Of a DNA stretch of 64,000 nt, positions 16,884-26,450 are shown piece by piece. Within the stretch, counting starts at the first letter, position 1, and the number at the start of each line of letters is the position of its first letter. Source of the stretch: an uncultured Acidobacteriaceae bacterium (GTDB taxonomy: Bacteria; Acidobacteriota; Terriglobia; Terriglobales; Acidobacteriaceae); the NCBI GenBank assembly GCA_937879855.1, contig CALFMO010000032.1, forward strand, positions 1-64,000, written 5' to 3'. The position numbers were made by a program, and so were the translations under genes. Below the pieces are notes generated by a model. That model searched no databases, was not told where the DNA came from, and was given only the letters and a program-made list of their open reading frames with translations.

Positions 16884-19358
16884 ATGAAATTTCTTAGGCA
16901 AAATCAACCACGCAGGCGATTGTTTAGCTTGCTCCTTCTTACGGGTCTGTTTGCGGCAGAAGCATACGCCGCAACGGTTCGTGGGACCGTGACTGACTCG
17001 CTCGGCGCCGTGATCCCAGGTTCTCGAATCGAGCTCATGGCAAATCAAAAAATGATTACATCAGCGATCGCGGACGCCGCTGGTAGATACGAATTCGACG
17101 AAGTTTCCACGGGCCGGTACCAGGTCCGGGCCAGCGCTCCGTCGTTCGATTCGACCGCGAGCAGACCTTTCTATCTTGGAGAAGGCGCGAACGCCAATAT
17201 TGATCTCGTTCTGGCCATCGGCGTAGTTTCGCAGGCGGTGACGGTTACGGCGACGGGCTCACCGACGCCGGCGGCCCAAGTCGGCGCATCGATCACTCTG
17301 CTTTCCGCAGACGACTACGCGGAGAAACTGGACGTGCACGAGGCTTTGCGGTTAGTGCCCGGCGCGCAAATCACCGAAACCGGTCAGCGCGGCGGACTGG
17401 CCGAGTTGTTCGTGCGCGGCGGCGACAGTGATGCGAATAAGGTCGTCATCGATGGCATCCCCGCCAATGACATCGGCGGCGCGGTCGATTTTGGCGTACT
17501 TGCCACTACAGGAATCGCTCAAATCGAAGTGTTGCGGGGACCGAATAGCGCCCTGTACGGGTCCGATGCGCTCGCTGGCGTCGTGAGCATGACCACTCCG
17601 CGCGGGATCACGCCTTTGCCCGAGCTGACATACTCGATTGATGGCGGGAACTTCGGGACCTATCGCCAGGAAGGTATCCTGGGAGGAGGTTATAAGCAGT
17701 TCGACTATTTTTCTGATTTTTCACGCTTTGACACCGCTAACGATATTCCTCGCAGCTCCTTTCACAATGGAACTTATGCCGGGAACTTTGGCTGGACTCC
17801 GAAACCAAATACTGAGTTTCGAGCAACCGTCCGTCGCATAGCGACTGCGGCCGGAGAGGCCAACGCTGTTCAGCTCTTCGGGATCCCCGATGATGCGGGC
17901 CAGAAAGACCAGCAACTCTTCATCGGAGCTACGTTCCAGCAGCAGACGACTGAGCGTTGGCACAACCTCGTGCGTTATGGAGCGCTTCGGTTGCGCTCCC
18001 AGTTTACTGACTACGCCCCGACCGGTATTCCCTACGATTCACTAATTGTGGGATCAGAGTACATTGGCGCCCCGGTCACGCTTCGCGGAGCCAACGGATA
18101 CGCGGTAAGCGGGCAAGCGATTTTCCAGTTTGTTCAACCGTATCCGAATCAGTTTATAACCAGCACCGATCGTGATTTTGTCTATGCCCAAACCGAATAT
18201 GAGGTCAAGCCGCAGTTGACGGCGCTGTTCGGATTTCGCTACGAGGCCGAGCGTGGGTACACGCAGCCGAATTTCGGAGTGCCTCCCGCTGATCGAGGCA
18301 ACTACAGCTACACTTTGCAGGTGGCGGGCAGTCTCGCCAACCGTCTTTATTACACGTTAGGCAGCGGCATCGAGAAAAACGCGGTGTTCGGCGTGGCAGG
18401 CACGCCACGAGCATCGCTTGCCTATTACTTGCTGCGCCCCGATACGTCGAAAGTGTTCAGCGGGACAAAGCTTCGCGCCAATTTCGGCACAGGCATCAAG
18501 GAGCCCAGCATCTCTGCTGCCGGCACTTCTCTGTTCAGCCTGCTTCAAACGCTCGGGAATGGAGCGCAACTCATTTCGCAGTTCCACGTTGCTCCCATTG
18601 GAGCCGAGCAATCCAGGACGTATGACGGCGGCGTTGAGCAAAGCCTTTTCGATGGGCGGGCAAAACTTGGAATTACTTACTTCCACAATGAGTTCACGCA
18701 TCTGATTGAATTTGTTCCGACGCAGGGGCTGATCGAGCTAGGGGTCGCTCAATCCATCGCAGATTCGCTTCTCGCAGGATCCCAATTTGGAGCCACAGTG
18801 AACTCCCAGGCATTCCGCGCCCAGGGAGCAGAGACGGAACTCGAATATCGGATGGGACGCAGCCTCGTCGCTCGCGGAGGATATACGTACTTGGATGCGG
18901 TTGTGCAGCGCTCCTTTACCAGCGACGCGCTTGGCCCGAGCTTCAACACTTCTTCGAACTTCCCAACCATCCCCATCGGTGTCTTTTCGCCGCTGATTGG
19001 AGCTCGGCCATTTCGGCGTGCGCCGCATAGCGGCTACGTGGCGGTCACCTATCATCATGCCCGCTGGACGGCGTCCTTAACTGGAACCTTTGTGGGCAAG
19101 CGGGATGACAGTGATTTCATCTCCGATAAAGACGGGGGCACAAGCCTACTGCTGCCGAATCGCAATCTGGACGCGGCGTATCAGAAGGTCGACCTCGGAG
19201 GCAGTTACCAGGTAAACCACGCGCTCGGCGTTTACGCCGATCTTCAAAATGTGCTGAGTCAGCACTATGACGAGGCGTTTGGTTACCCGGCGCTTCCTTT
19301 CACTTTTCGCTCAGGCATTCGCATTACGGTTGGAGGAGAGTCGTGGAGACTGAAATAG
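16884..19358 (+). CDS. btuB: TonB-dependent outer-membrane cobalamin receptor
   Basis: I place the start at ATG 16884, behind GAGGGG and directly after riboswitch 2; the in-frame ATG at 16836 lies inside the riboswitch. 824 residues: signal peptide, a carboxypeptidase-regulatory-like domain (TVRGTVTDSLGAVIPGSRIE), the plug (LFVRGGDSDANKVVIDGIPA; VLRGPNSALYGSDALAGVV) and a beta-barrel. B12 specificity is inferred from the riboswitch and the neighbours. Confidence 0.88.
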   Translation: MKFLRQNQPRRRLFSLLLLTGLFAAEAYAATVRGTVTDSLGAVIPGSRIELMANQKMITSAIADAAGRYEFDEVSTGRYQVRASAPSFDSTASRPFYLGEGANANIDLVLAIGVVSQAVTVTATGSPTPAAQVGASITLLSADDYAEKLDVHEALRLVPGAQITETGQRGGLAELFVRGGDSDANKVVIDGIPANDIGGAVDFGVLATTGIAQIEVLRGPNSALYGSDALAGVVSMTTPRGITPLPELTYSIDGGNFGTYRQEGILGGGYKQFDYFSDFSRFDTANDIPRSSFHNGTYAGNFGWTPKPNTEFRATVRRIATAAGEANAVQLFGIPDDAGQKDQQLFIGATFQQQTTERWHNLVRYGALRLRSQFTDYAPTGIPYDSLIVGSEYIGAPVTLRGANGYAVSGQAIFQFVQPYPNQFITSTDRDFVYAQTEYEVKPQLTALFGFRYEAERGYTQPNFGVPPADRGNYSYTLQVAGSLANRLYYTLGSGIEKNAVFGVAGTPRASLAYYLLRPDTSKVFSGTKLRANFGTGIKEPSISAAGTSLFSLLQTLGNGAQLISQFHVAPIGAEQSRTYDGGVEQSLFDGRAKLGITYFHNEFTHLIEFVPTQGLIELGVAQSIADSLLAGSQFGATVNSQAFRAQGAETELEYRMGRSLVARGGYTYLDAVVQRSFTSDALGPSFNTSSNFPTIPIGVFSPLIGARPFRRAPHSGYVAVTYHHARWTASLTGTFVGKRDDSDFISDKDGGTSLLLPNRNLDAAYQKVDLGGSYQVNHALGVYADLQNVLSQHYDEAFGYPALPFTFRSGIRITVGGESWRLK

Positions 19359-20434
19359 CGGAAAAGATCGAACCTCCAGCGTCGTCGCGGGCCGATCGCC
19401 GGATCGGATTCTCCGATCGAGCGCTGTTCACCCTTATTTTATTGGCCTTATTCGTTGGCCTCGGGGTCGTCCTTGTACTCTCGGCTGGGATGGGCGCAAC
19501 CAGGATCGGAGTTCGAGAAGTGCTCGGCTCCTTGTTCCATGGGGATCGTTCTCAAGGCACGGATTTGGTGATTCTGTTCGATATCCGTCTTCCTCGCGTG
19601 TTGGCGTCGGCCTTGGTTGGAACTGCGCTCTCCGTAGCCGGCCTTCTGTTCCAGGGACTTTTCCGAAATCCCATGGCGGATCCGTACGTGATCGGCTCTT
19701 CGGGAGGAGCGGCCCTGGGCGCTGGGATTGGACTGTTTCTGCTCCCTCGTTTTTCCTTTCTCGGATTCGGTGCGACTGCCAGTATGGCGTTCATCGGCTC
19801 CGTGGCGACCATCGCCCTGGTCTATTGGCTGGCCCGGATTGGTGGGCGGGTACCCGTTGTCACGCTCCTGCTCGCAGGGTTCGCGGTGAGCACGATGTTG
19901 AGTTACTCCACTTATTTCCTGGTCGTGCTTGACGACAACTTTGGCCTGCGAACGCGGGTGCTTGCCTCCTGGCTTACAGGAGTGATTGCAGTGCCCCGAT
20001 GGACTCAACTCGAGGTAAGCGGTCTGATGATCGGTTGCGGTTTGATCTTCTGCTTCCCCCTGGCACGGCGCTTGAATACTCTAGCGCTGGGTGAAGACTA
20101 CGCCCGCCAAGTTGGCGTGCAGGTCGAGAGAACACACCTGGCCATCATTCTTGCCGGTTCACTCATTACGGCTGCTGCAGTGTCATTAGGAGGAGTGATC
20201 AGCTTCGTGGGGCTGATCGTCCCGCACATGGCAAGGCTGGTCCTGGGCCCAGACCACGTTCGCCTCTTGCCGGTTACAGCGATTACGGGCGCGATTTTCC
20301 TGGTTCTGGCAGACACTCTGGCACGGACCGTACTCGCTCCTTCTGAAATTCCGGTTGGGCTTCTGACCGCATTTATTGGCGGTCCATTTTTCCTCTACCT
20401 TTTGCGCCGGACCAGACGGGAGTACGCATTGTGA
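19343..20434 (+). CDS. btuC: Cobalamin ABC transporter permease
   Basis: FecCD-type permease of 363 residues with about ten hydrophobic segments; RLPRVLASALVGTALSVAG and FRNPMADPYVIGSSGGAALG are the family signatures. The GTG start overlaps the end of btuB by 16 bp and its stop overlaps the btuD start (GTGA), indicating tight coupling. Confidence 0.9.
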   Translation: METEIAEKIEPPASSRADRRIGFSDRALFTLILLALFVGLGVVLVLSAGMGATRIGVREVLGSLFHGDRSQGTDLVILFDIRLPRVLASALVGTALSVAGLLFQGLFRNPMADPYVIGSSGGAALGAGIGLFLLPRFSFLGFGATASMAFIGSVATIALVYWLARIGGRVPVVTLLLAGFAVSTMLSYSTYFLVVLDDNFGLRTRVLASWLTGVIAVPRWTQLEVSGLMIGCGLIFCFPLARRLNTLALGEDYARQVGVQVERTHLAIILAGSLITAAAVSLGGVISFVGLIVPHMARLVLGPDHVRLLPVTAITGAIFLVLADTLARTVLAPSEIPVGLLTAFIGGPFFLYLLRRTRREYAL

Positions 20435-21210
20435 CTCCGTTGCTTCAGTTTGTTGACGTGTCGTTTTCTTACGAGCAACGCAGTGTACTTGAGGGTGTCA
20501 GCTTCTGTGTGGAACAGGGCGAATGTGGAGCGCTGATAGGTCCAAATGGAATCGGGAAAACCACATTGCTGCGTCTGGCTGCGGGTGTTCTCGCCTGCTC
20601 GCGCGGCACAGTTTCGCTGGCAGGCCGCGCAGTGCACACTCTGGGTCGACGGGAGACGGCGCGGGTGGTTGCGCTGGTTCCCCAACGATTCGAAGTGCCA
20701 TTTGATTTCACGGTCGAGCAGATCGTTGAGCAAGGGCGCACACCTTATCTTGGCTTATTCGCCGGTTTCAAGCGCCCGGATCGGCAGGCGGTCGAGCGCG
20801 CTCTTGGACTGGCCGATGTCACTTCCCTCAGGAATCGCATCTTCAATGAGTTGAGCGGGGGAGAACGCCAGCGGGTCAAGATTGCTCTAGGATTGGCACA
20901 GGAACCTCGTTTGCTGCTGCTTGACGAGCCCACTCAAAACCTCGACCTCGGTCGCCAACTCGAATTGCTGGATTCGATTCGCGCCCTCAATGATGAGGGA
21001 GTTACGATTCTGGCCGCGATGCACGACCTTCAATTGATTCCTGGCACATTCTCATCGGTTCTGTTGCTGGAACCTGACCAGGAAGCACGTAAAGGCAGTC
21101 CGCAAGACATCTTGCGACCTGAGATTCTGGAACGGGCTTTCGATTGCCCTCCTCGACGCCATCCGAAGTTAGTGAGTGAGAATCAGGTCGCGCTGGAGAA
21201 GACATCATGA
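20431..21210 (+). CDS. btuD: Cobalamin ABC transporter ATP-binding protein
   Basis: 259 residues. Walker A GPNGIGKTT, signature LSGGERQRVKIAL, Walker B LLLLDEPT and the switch His in AAMHDLQ are all present. It powers the BtuC permease. It overlaps cobT by ATGA. Confidence 0.9.
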   Translation: MTPLLQFVDVSFSYEQRSVLEGVSFCVEQGECGALIGPNGIGKTTLLRLAAGVLACSRGTVSLAGRAVHTLGRRETARVVALVPQRFEVPFDFTVEQIVEQGRTPYLGLFAGFKRPDRQAVERALGLADVTSLRNRIFNELSGGERQRVKIALGLAQEPRLLLLDEPTQNLDLGRQLELLDSIRALNDEGVTILAAMHDLQLIPGTFSSVLLLEPDQEARKGSPQDILRPEILERAFDCPPRRHPKLVSENQVALEKTS

Positions 21211-22295
21211 CAACAATCAATTCTGAAATGCTGGCGGAATTCATTCAAGAGATTGTTGTGCCTGATCCCACATTCCTGCAACAGGCGCGCGCACATCTCG
21301 ATCATTTGACCAAACCGCCGGGGAGCCTTGGCCGGCTGGAAGACATCGCCGCCCGATTTGTCGCGATCAGAAAAGGCGCCCCTGGCTGGCCGCTGAGCAA
21401 GGCTGCTTATGTGTTTGCTGCCGATCACGGCATCGTGGCCGAAGGAGTCAGTGCATATCCGAAAGATGTCACCTGGCAAATGGTGCTCAACTTCCTCCAG
21501 GAAGGTGCGGCAATCAATGTCCTGGCGAGGCTGCACCAAGCCGAGTTGACCATCGTGGATGTCGGTGTGGATGCGGATTTCGGCGATCTCCCAGGTCTTC
21601 TACCACGAAAGATCCGGCTCGGCACTCGCAATATGCTTCGTGAACCGGCGATGACCGAAGGTGAAATGCTCGGAGCCGTGCAGACAGGACTAGAACTGGC
21701 AACCCGCGCTCACGAGAAGGGGCAGACACTGATCGCAGCCGGCGAGATGGGAATTGGCAACACGACTTCAGCCAGCGTGATCACTGCTGTCCTCACTGGT
21801 CAACCTCCTGCTCTGGTTACGGGCACTGGAACGGGATTGGAGAAGCGCGCTCACGAACACAAGATCAGTGTCGTCGACGCCGTCATCCAAAAGCATTTCG
21901 GCCAAGATCTTCGAATTTCTGACGCGCAACCCCTAGAGATTCTGCGCCGCGTCGGCGGATTAGAAATCGCTGCCATGGTTGGATTATTCCTGGGGGCGGC
22001 ACGCTATCAGATCCCGGTTATCACGGATGGTTTTATCTCGACGGCGGCCGCTGCATTGGCGTACGCCGTCGCGCCGCATGTAAAAGAGTATTTGTTTGCC
22101 GGACATTGTTCGAAAGAGCCGGGCCATCGTTTTCTGCTGAAATATTTGGGACTCGACCCCGTTCTGACTCTTGAGATGCGGCTGGGCGAAGGCACCGGCG
22201 CCGTTTTGGCGATGCCTATCATCGAATCAGCTGTGCGCCTCTACACCGAGATGGCAACCTTCGCCTCGGCGGGAGTAAGTGGGCCGAGCGAATGA
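21207..22295 (+). CDS. cobT: Nicotinate-nucleotide:dimethylbenzimidazole phosphoribosyltransferase
   Basis: Makes alpha-ribazole phosphate from dimethylbenzimidazole (DMB) and nicotinate mononucleotide for the lower ligand. KPPGSLGRLE, FAADHGIVAEGVSAYP, GEMGIGNTTSAS and the catalytic-Glu stretch LGEGTGA are all present. 362 residues. It is followed by cobS with an ATGA overlap; BluB, the source of DMB, is encoded at the end of the same run. Confidence 0.93.
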   Translation: MTTINSEMLAEFIQEIVVPDPTFLQQARAHLDHLTKPPGSLGRLEDIAARFVAIRKGAPGWPLSKAAYVFAADHGIVAEGVSAYPKDVTWQMVLNFLQEGAAINVLARLHQAELTIVDVGVDADFGDLPGLLPRKIRLGTRNMLREPAMTEGEMLGAVQTGLELATRAHEKGQTLIAAGEMGIGNTTSASVITAVLTGQPPALVTGTGTGLEKRAHEHKISVVDAVIQKHFGQDLRISDAQPLEILRRVGGLEIAAMVGLFLGAARYQIPVITDGFISTAAAALAYAVAPHVKEYLFAGHCSKEPGHRFLLKYLGLDPVLTLEMRLGEGTGAVLAMPIIESAVRLYTEMATFASAGVSGPSE

Positions 22296-23047
22296 AGCAA
22301 ATAAGACGATTGGTGGAAGAATTGCTGGTTGCTTTCCAATTTCTTACGCTACTGCCGATCTCGCGTGTTTCCTATCAAGCCGACTCGTTATCGCGGTCGG
22401 CGAAGTTCTTTCCGGTTGTCGGCCTGGTCATCGGATGCGGTGCGTCCCTTTTGCACCACGTCCTTACGCCCCACCTCGACCGAGCCGTCGTGGCCCTATT
22501 GCTACTGACGTTTTTGGTGCTGATTACGGGTGGACTTCACGAAGACGGCTTGGCTGATACGGCGGATGCTTTTGGTGGCGGCTGGAATCGGGAGCAGGTT
22601 CTCACGATCCTACGGGATAGCCGAATCGGAAGTTTTGGAGCCCTGGCGCTCGTGCTATCTGTGCTGGCCAGATTCCTGCTTCTTTCGATTCTTCCGGTGA
22701 ATCGCTTTACGGCGTTGGTAGTCGCCGCGCACGTCCTCTGTCGTTGGACAACCCTGCCATTAGGTCATTTCCTGCGGCCGGCGCGCGAAAGTGAGGGACA
22801 AGGGGCGAGGATAGCACAGAAAATCTCGCCAACATCTCTGCTCGTAGGCAGCCTGCTGAGCTTTGCCATCGTTTTCTATCTGCTGCGAAGGGCGTTCTGG
22901 ATTCCGATCGTTGCGGCGCTTGTGATCACCGTGTTCAGTGGCCTTTATTATTACCGCCGGATCGGCGGAATCACAGGTGACTGTTTTGGAGCCACGAATC
23001 AATTTACCGAGATTGCAGTTTATTTTTGTGGGGTCTGGAGCGTGTGA
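22292..23047 (+). CDS. cobS: Adenosylcobinamide-GDP ribazoletransferase
   Basis: Integral membrane enzyme joining adenosylcobinamide-GDP to alpha-ribazole (phosphate). GGLHEDGLADTADAFGGG with downstream DSRIGSFG is the active-site signature; several hydrophobic segments follow. 251 residues. Its stop overlaps the cobC GTG. Confidence 0.92.
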   Translation: MKQIRRLVEELLVAFQFLTLLPISRVSYQADSLSRSAKFFPVVGLVIGCGASLLHHVLTPHLDRAVVALLLLTFLVLITGGLHEDGLADTADAFGGGWNREQVLTILRDSRIGSFGALALVLSVLARFLLLSILPVNRFTALVVAAHVLCRWTTLPLGHFLRPARESEGQGARIAQKISPTSLLVGSLLSFAIVFYLLRRAFWIPIVAALVITVFSGLYYYRRIGGITGDCFGATNQFTEIAVYFCGVWSV

Positions 23048-23640
23048 CACATCTTCTCCTAGCTCGCCACGCGGAGACTGACCTAGCTGGCCGGTTCTGT
23101 GGCCGGTCTGATCCGGAACTCAATGAGCAAGGCCGTCAACAGCTCGCAGGTCTGGTGAACAGGCTGTCGCAACACCCAATCAGCCGAGTCTATACCAGTG
23201 ATCTTCGGCGCGCCCGACAGACTGCTGAGGCGATTGCCAGGCATTTCGGAGTGGGACTCCACGTTCGCCCTGGGCTGCGCGAAATCGACTTTGGCATATG
23301 GGAGGGTCTTTCCTGGAGCGAAATTGAAGTTCGCGACCCCGCACGGGCAAAGAGCTGGGCGGAGATGTATCCGAATTCGACCGCGCCAGAAGGTGAGCCC
23401 TTTCAGCAATTTGAATCGCGGGTTCGCCGGGAGGCTGCCTTCTTGCTAGGAGAGGCGGCGAATTCCCCAATCGCGGTGGTTGCACACGCCGGCTTCATTC
23501 GCGTCATGCTAAAGAAGTGGTGCAGGATATCGGAACAGGAAGCTTGGGATCGGACAAAGGACTACGGATCCATCGTAGCCCTAGACACAAACCATATCGA
23601 CCGGGCGGGGTTGAGGACTGCGGATTTGAACGTACTGTAG
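23044..23640 (+). CDS. cobC: Alpha-ribazole phosphatase (histidine phosphatase family)
   Basis: Start taken as GTG 23044, giving GTGA overlap with cobS and placing the catalytic RHAETD motif at residues 8-13 (MTHLLLARHAETD). The second His lies in VVAHAGFIRVM. 198 residues. Removes the phosphate of alpha-ribazole-5'-phosphate or adenosylcobalamin phosphate. Assigned to cobC rather than a generic phosphoglycerate mutase by its position. Confidence 0.85.
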   Translation: MTHLLLARHAETDLAGRFCGRSDPELNEQGRQQLAGLVNRLSQHPISRVYTSDLRRARQTAEAIARHFGVGLHVRPGLREIDFGIWEGLSWSEIEVRDPARAKSWAEMYPNSTAPEGEPFQQFESRVRREAAFLLGEAANSPIAVVAHAGFIRVMLKKWCRISEQEAWDRTKDYGSIVALDTNHIDRAGLRTADLNVL

Positions 23641-23754
23641 TTCGGACAAGCCCGTATGGTTCTGAGGGTTTTGAGAATGAAGTCCGGAAGAGGGCTCGGT
23701 CTGAAATTGACTAGCGGCAGGTTGTACGACGACATAATTTTAAGGAGCAACGAA

Positions 23755-24330
23755 ATGAGCATCGCAACCAAACGAGGGGATAGCGGACAGACTGGGCTTG
23801 TCGGGGATGTTCGTGTTTCTAAGGCTGACTTACGAATAGAAGCCTACGGGTCAGTTGACGAATTGAATTCCGTGTTGGGCTTTGCACGCAGCATTTGCCA
23901 GAACGCCGATATTCGTGCGTGGACAGAATCAATCCAGAAGACACTGTTTCGGCTTGGGTCGGCATTAGCCACGCCGCCAGAGGCTAACAATCCGTCGCCC
24001 GCGATAACCGCTGGTGACGTAGAACATCTCACAGGTCTGGTCCATACAATTGAGGCGACGAAAGGGATCTTATCGGACTGGTCCTTGCCCGGGGCGTACA
24101 CGGAGGCCGCAGCCTTCGAAATGGCACGCACCGTCTGTCGCCGCGCAGAGCGAAACGTGGTCCGGTTGGTCGAGAGTGGAGCTCCCGTGGACACGCAGGT
24201 GCTGGCATATCTGAACCGTTTGTCAGACGTTTTGTGGCTCTTCGGACGGCTGTTAGAACTTCACGCTGGCGTCGAATCCAAACTGCGCGATGACCAGCAC
24301 GCCGGTGCGCGTTGGTCGAGGGCCTGGTGA
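23755..24330 (+). CDS. pduO: Cob(I)alamin adenosyltransferase, PduO type
   Basis: ATG 23755 follows AAGGAG. 191 residues with TKRGDSGQTGLVGDVRVSK at the N-terminus and RTVCRRAERNVVRL, the ATP- and corrinoid-binding stretches of the PduO/MMAB trimeric family. It makes adenosylcobalamin, the riboswitch ligand. Its stop overlaps the ATG of bluB (TGATG). Confidence 0.9.
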   Translation: MSIATKRGDSGQTGLVGDVRVSKADLRIEAYGSVDELNSVLGFARSICQNADIRAWTESIQKTLFRLGSALATPPEANNPSPAITAGDVEHLTGLVHTIEATKGILSDWSLPGAYTEAAAFEMARTVCRRAERNVVRLVESGAPVDTQVLAYLNRLSDVLWLFGRLLELHAGVESKLRDDQHAGARWSRAW

Positions 24331-25013
24331 TGCCACGGGCCGAAGGATTTCCGGAAGCTGAGCTGCGAGGAGTATACCGCGCGATTCGCGACCGGCGCGA
24401 TGTCCGGTCTGGCTTCTTACCGGAACCGCTAAGTGATCAAGTCGTGAGCCGGCTCTTAGAAGCTGCCCATCACGCACCGTCCGTGGGCCTGATGCAACCT
24501 TGGCGATTCATTCTTATTCGAGCGCTCGAGACCCGTAAAGCGGTCCACGACATTTTTGTGCGATCGAATCGAGAGGCACTCAAAACCTACGAGGCTGAGC
24601 GTGCGAAGAAATACGCTAGTCTAAAGCTTGAAGGTATTCTGGAAGCGCCTCAGAACCTCTGCATCGTCTGCAATCCAGAATGTGAACGTGGACATCGACT
24701 TGGCCGCCACTCCATGCCAGAAACTGCCCTTTATTCCGCGGTCTGCGCCGTTCAGAATCTCTGGCTCGCGGCTCGCGCGGAAGGGATTGGTGTCGGATGG
24801 GTCAGCATTCTCGACAAGCAGGCACTGCAAAACGTGTTGCACATTCCAGCCAACATAGCCCCAGTAGCCTATCTCTGTCTCGGTTACGTGAACTGCTTCG
24901 CGGCAGAGCCGGATCTCGAACGTGCTGGATGGGAGCAGCGCATTTCGCTTGAGCAAGTGCTTGGGTTCGAACAATACGACGAACGCTGGAGTGCTGAGGA
25001 GAAGAAGCAATAG
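24330..25013 (+). CDS. bluB: 5,6-Dimethylbenzimidazole synthase
   Basis: Flavin-cannibalising enzyme of the nitroreductase fold that turns reduced FMN into DMB under oxygen. IRDRRDVRSGFL, HHAPSVGLMQPWRF and GIGVGWVSIL are typical. 227 residues. With cobT, cobS and cobC it lets the cell rebuild the lower ligand from salvaged cobinamide. Confidence 0.9.
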   Translation: MPRAEGFPEAELRGVYRAIRDRRDVRSGFLPEPLSDQVVSRLLEAAHHAPSVGLMQPWRFILIRALETRKAVHDIFVRSNREALKTYEAERAKKYASLKLEGILEAPQNLCIVCNPECERGHRLGRHSMPETALYSAVCAVQNLWLAARAEGIGVGWVSILDKQALQNVLHIPANIAPVAYLCLGYVNCFAAEPDLERAGWEQRISLEQVLGFEQYDERWSAEEKKQ

Positions 25014-25027
25014 CTGCCCGCGCCATT

Positions 25028-25255
25028 ATGGTTCTGGGAACTGCCTCTCACGTAGGCAAGTCGCTTCTGACGGCGGCCCTCTCTCGCATCCTTCGACAGT
25101 AGGGTTACCATGTGGCTCCGTTTAAAGCACAGAACATGTCGCTCAATTCGGCCGCCACTCTCGAGAGTAGAGATCGGTCGAGCTCAGGCACTACAGGCGG
25201 AAGCGGCGGGGATTCCCGTTACGGTTCACACGAATCCTATTCTGATCAAGCCCGC
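25028..25255 (+). pseudogene. cobQ: Cobyric acid synthase, dead 5' fragment
   Basis: Right after bluB the reading starts MVLGTASHVGKSLLTAALSR, the P-loop of CobQ, hits TAG at 25100-25102, resumes as GYHVAPFKAQNMSLNSAAT, then shifts frame to EIGRAQALQAEAAGIPVTVH and NPILIKPAGD. Only about 75 of the family's roughly 480-500 codons remain. The gene is clearly dead; side-chain amidation b, d, e, g must come from elsewhere or be unnecessary if corrinoids are imported. Confidence 0.85.
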
Positions 25256-25429
25256 CGGCGATGCGCATTCGCTCGCCGCCGCGACCATTGCCGTGTTGGC
25301 CTCCGGCAGTTATCGCCATGCAAGGAAGGTTTGAACCCACGATTTCCACCCACCACGAGCACGTGAACTGTTTTGCAATTGTTCGTTTGGCAGGCGACCA
25401 CGATATAGAGGTGCATAAACGCCAAATCT

Positions 25430-26207
25430 TCACCGGTTAGTTCGATTGCTCACGTCGAAGCCGTAGTTGGTGAGCAGTTCTGCGACGGCTTCGCTTTTGA
25501 AATAGGAGAGAAACTGTTGCGCGATCTCCTTGTTCTTGGACGAACTCAGGATCACACACGCTTGTACAATGGGCGGGTACTCGTCTGTAGGGATCTCCTT
25601 GTAGCGGCCCTTGTCTTTCATATTCGGGGACAAGGCGAGTGAAAGGGCCACTACTCCAACGTCAGCTGACCCCGAAACGACGAAGGATGCAGTTTGCGAG
25701 ATACTCTCACCCAGAACGAACCGGTCTTTTGCTTTGTCGTAGATGCCTTCCTTCTGCATTGCTGACACGGCTGCCTGGCCGTACGGAGCATGTAACGGAT
25801 TGGCGATCGCTATTTTCTTTACATTCGGGTCGATGAGAACTTTCAGGCCGGCATTGACGTCTATTTTTGAGTCGTTGGGAACCCAAACCACTATTTTGCC
25901 CTTAGCGTACTGGTAGTAGCTCCCGGTTTGCACGAGCCCCGCAGCCTGCAGCTTTTTGGGGTAATCGAGATTCGCAGAAGAAGAACATGTCGAAAGGGGC
26001 GCCGTTCTGGATCTGCTGGAAGAAGTTTCCGGACGAGCCGAAAATGACCTTGACCTTTTTGCCTGTCCCAAGCTCAAAGCGTGCCGCCACGTCTTGTATT
26101 GCAGATTGCAAGTCTGCCGCCGCCACGGTTATTTCTTGCGCTAAACACAGCTGACAAATCAATGTGATTCCAAGAATTCCGAGTACAGGTATTCTCCGAC
26201 GATTCAT
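25430..26207 (-). pseudogene. modA: Molybdate ABC transporter binding protein, frameshifted
   Basis: ATG 26207 follows AGGAG and opens a signal peptide (VLGILGITLICQLCLAQ) and the ModA start ITVAAADLQSAIQDV...GSSGNFFQQIQNGAPFDMFF. The frame then breaks in a TTC-TTC-TTC run near 25976-25986 and continues correctly as SANLDYPKKLQAAG...LLTNYGFDVSNRTNR to 25430. One base fewer restores it. No modB or modC is nearby, so even a repaired protein would lack its transporter here. Confidence 0.8.
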
Positions 26208-26238
26208 ACCATGGCTCCTGCCGTTTTATAATGACCAT

Positions 26239-26445
26239 ATGCCCATATCAGCTCGAAACAAACTGCGCGGGAAAATTGAAGAGCTTCAGCTCGGCGATGT
26301 CATGGCTCACGTTGTCGTCCGAGTCGGTGATAACCTAATCGAAAGCGTCATCACGCGCCGCAGCGCTGATGAACTCAAGCTTAAAAAAGGTGATACGGTC
26401 TCTGCCGTCGTCAAAGCCACTGAGGTGATGATTCAGAAAGATTGA
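26239..26445 (+). CDS. Molbindin (Mop/TOBE domain protein)
   Basis: 68 residues from ATG 26239: ARNKLRGKIEELQLGDVMAH and LIESVITRRSADELKLKKGD, the Mop fold that binds molybdate or tungstate in oligomers. Divergent from modA over 31 bp. A TATAAT at 26226-26231 sits 7 bp before the ATG, so the mRNA may be nearly leaderless if that box is used. Confidence 0.85.
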   Translation: MPISARNKLRGKIEELQLGDVMAHVVVRVGDNLIESVITRRSADELKLKKGDTVSAVVKATEVMIQKD

Positions 26446-26450
26446 TGTCT

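Noticed and set aside
16836..16884. Earlier btuB start at ATG 16836
   Set aside because: It lies within the riboswitch B12-box region and would add residues before the signal peptide.
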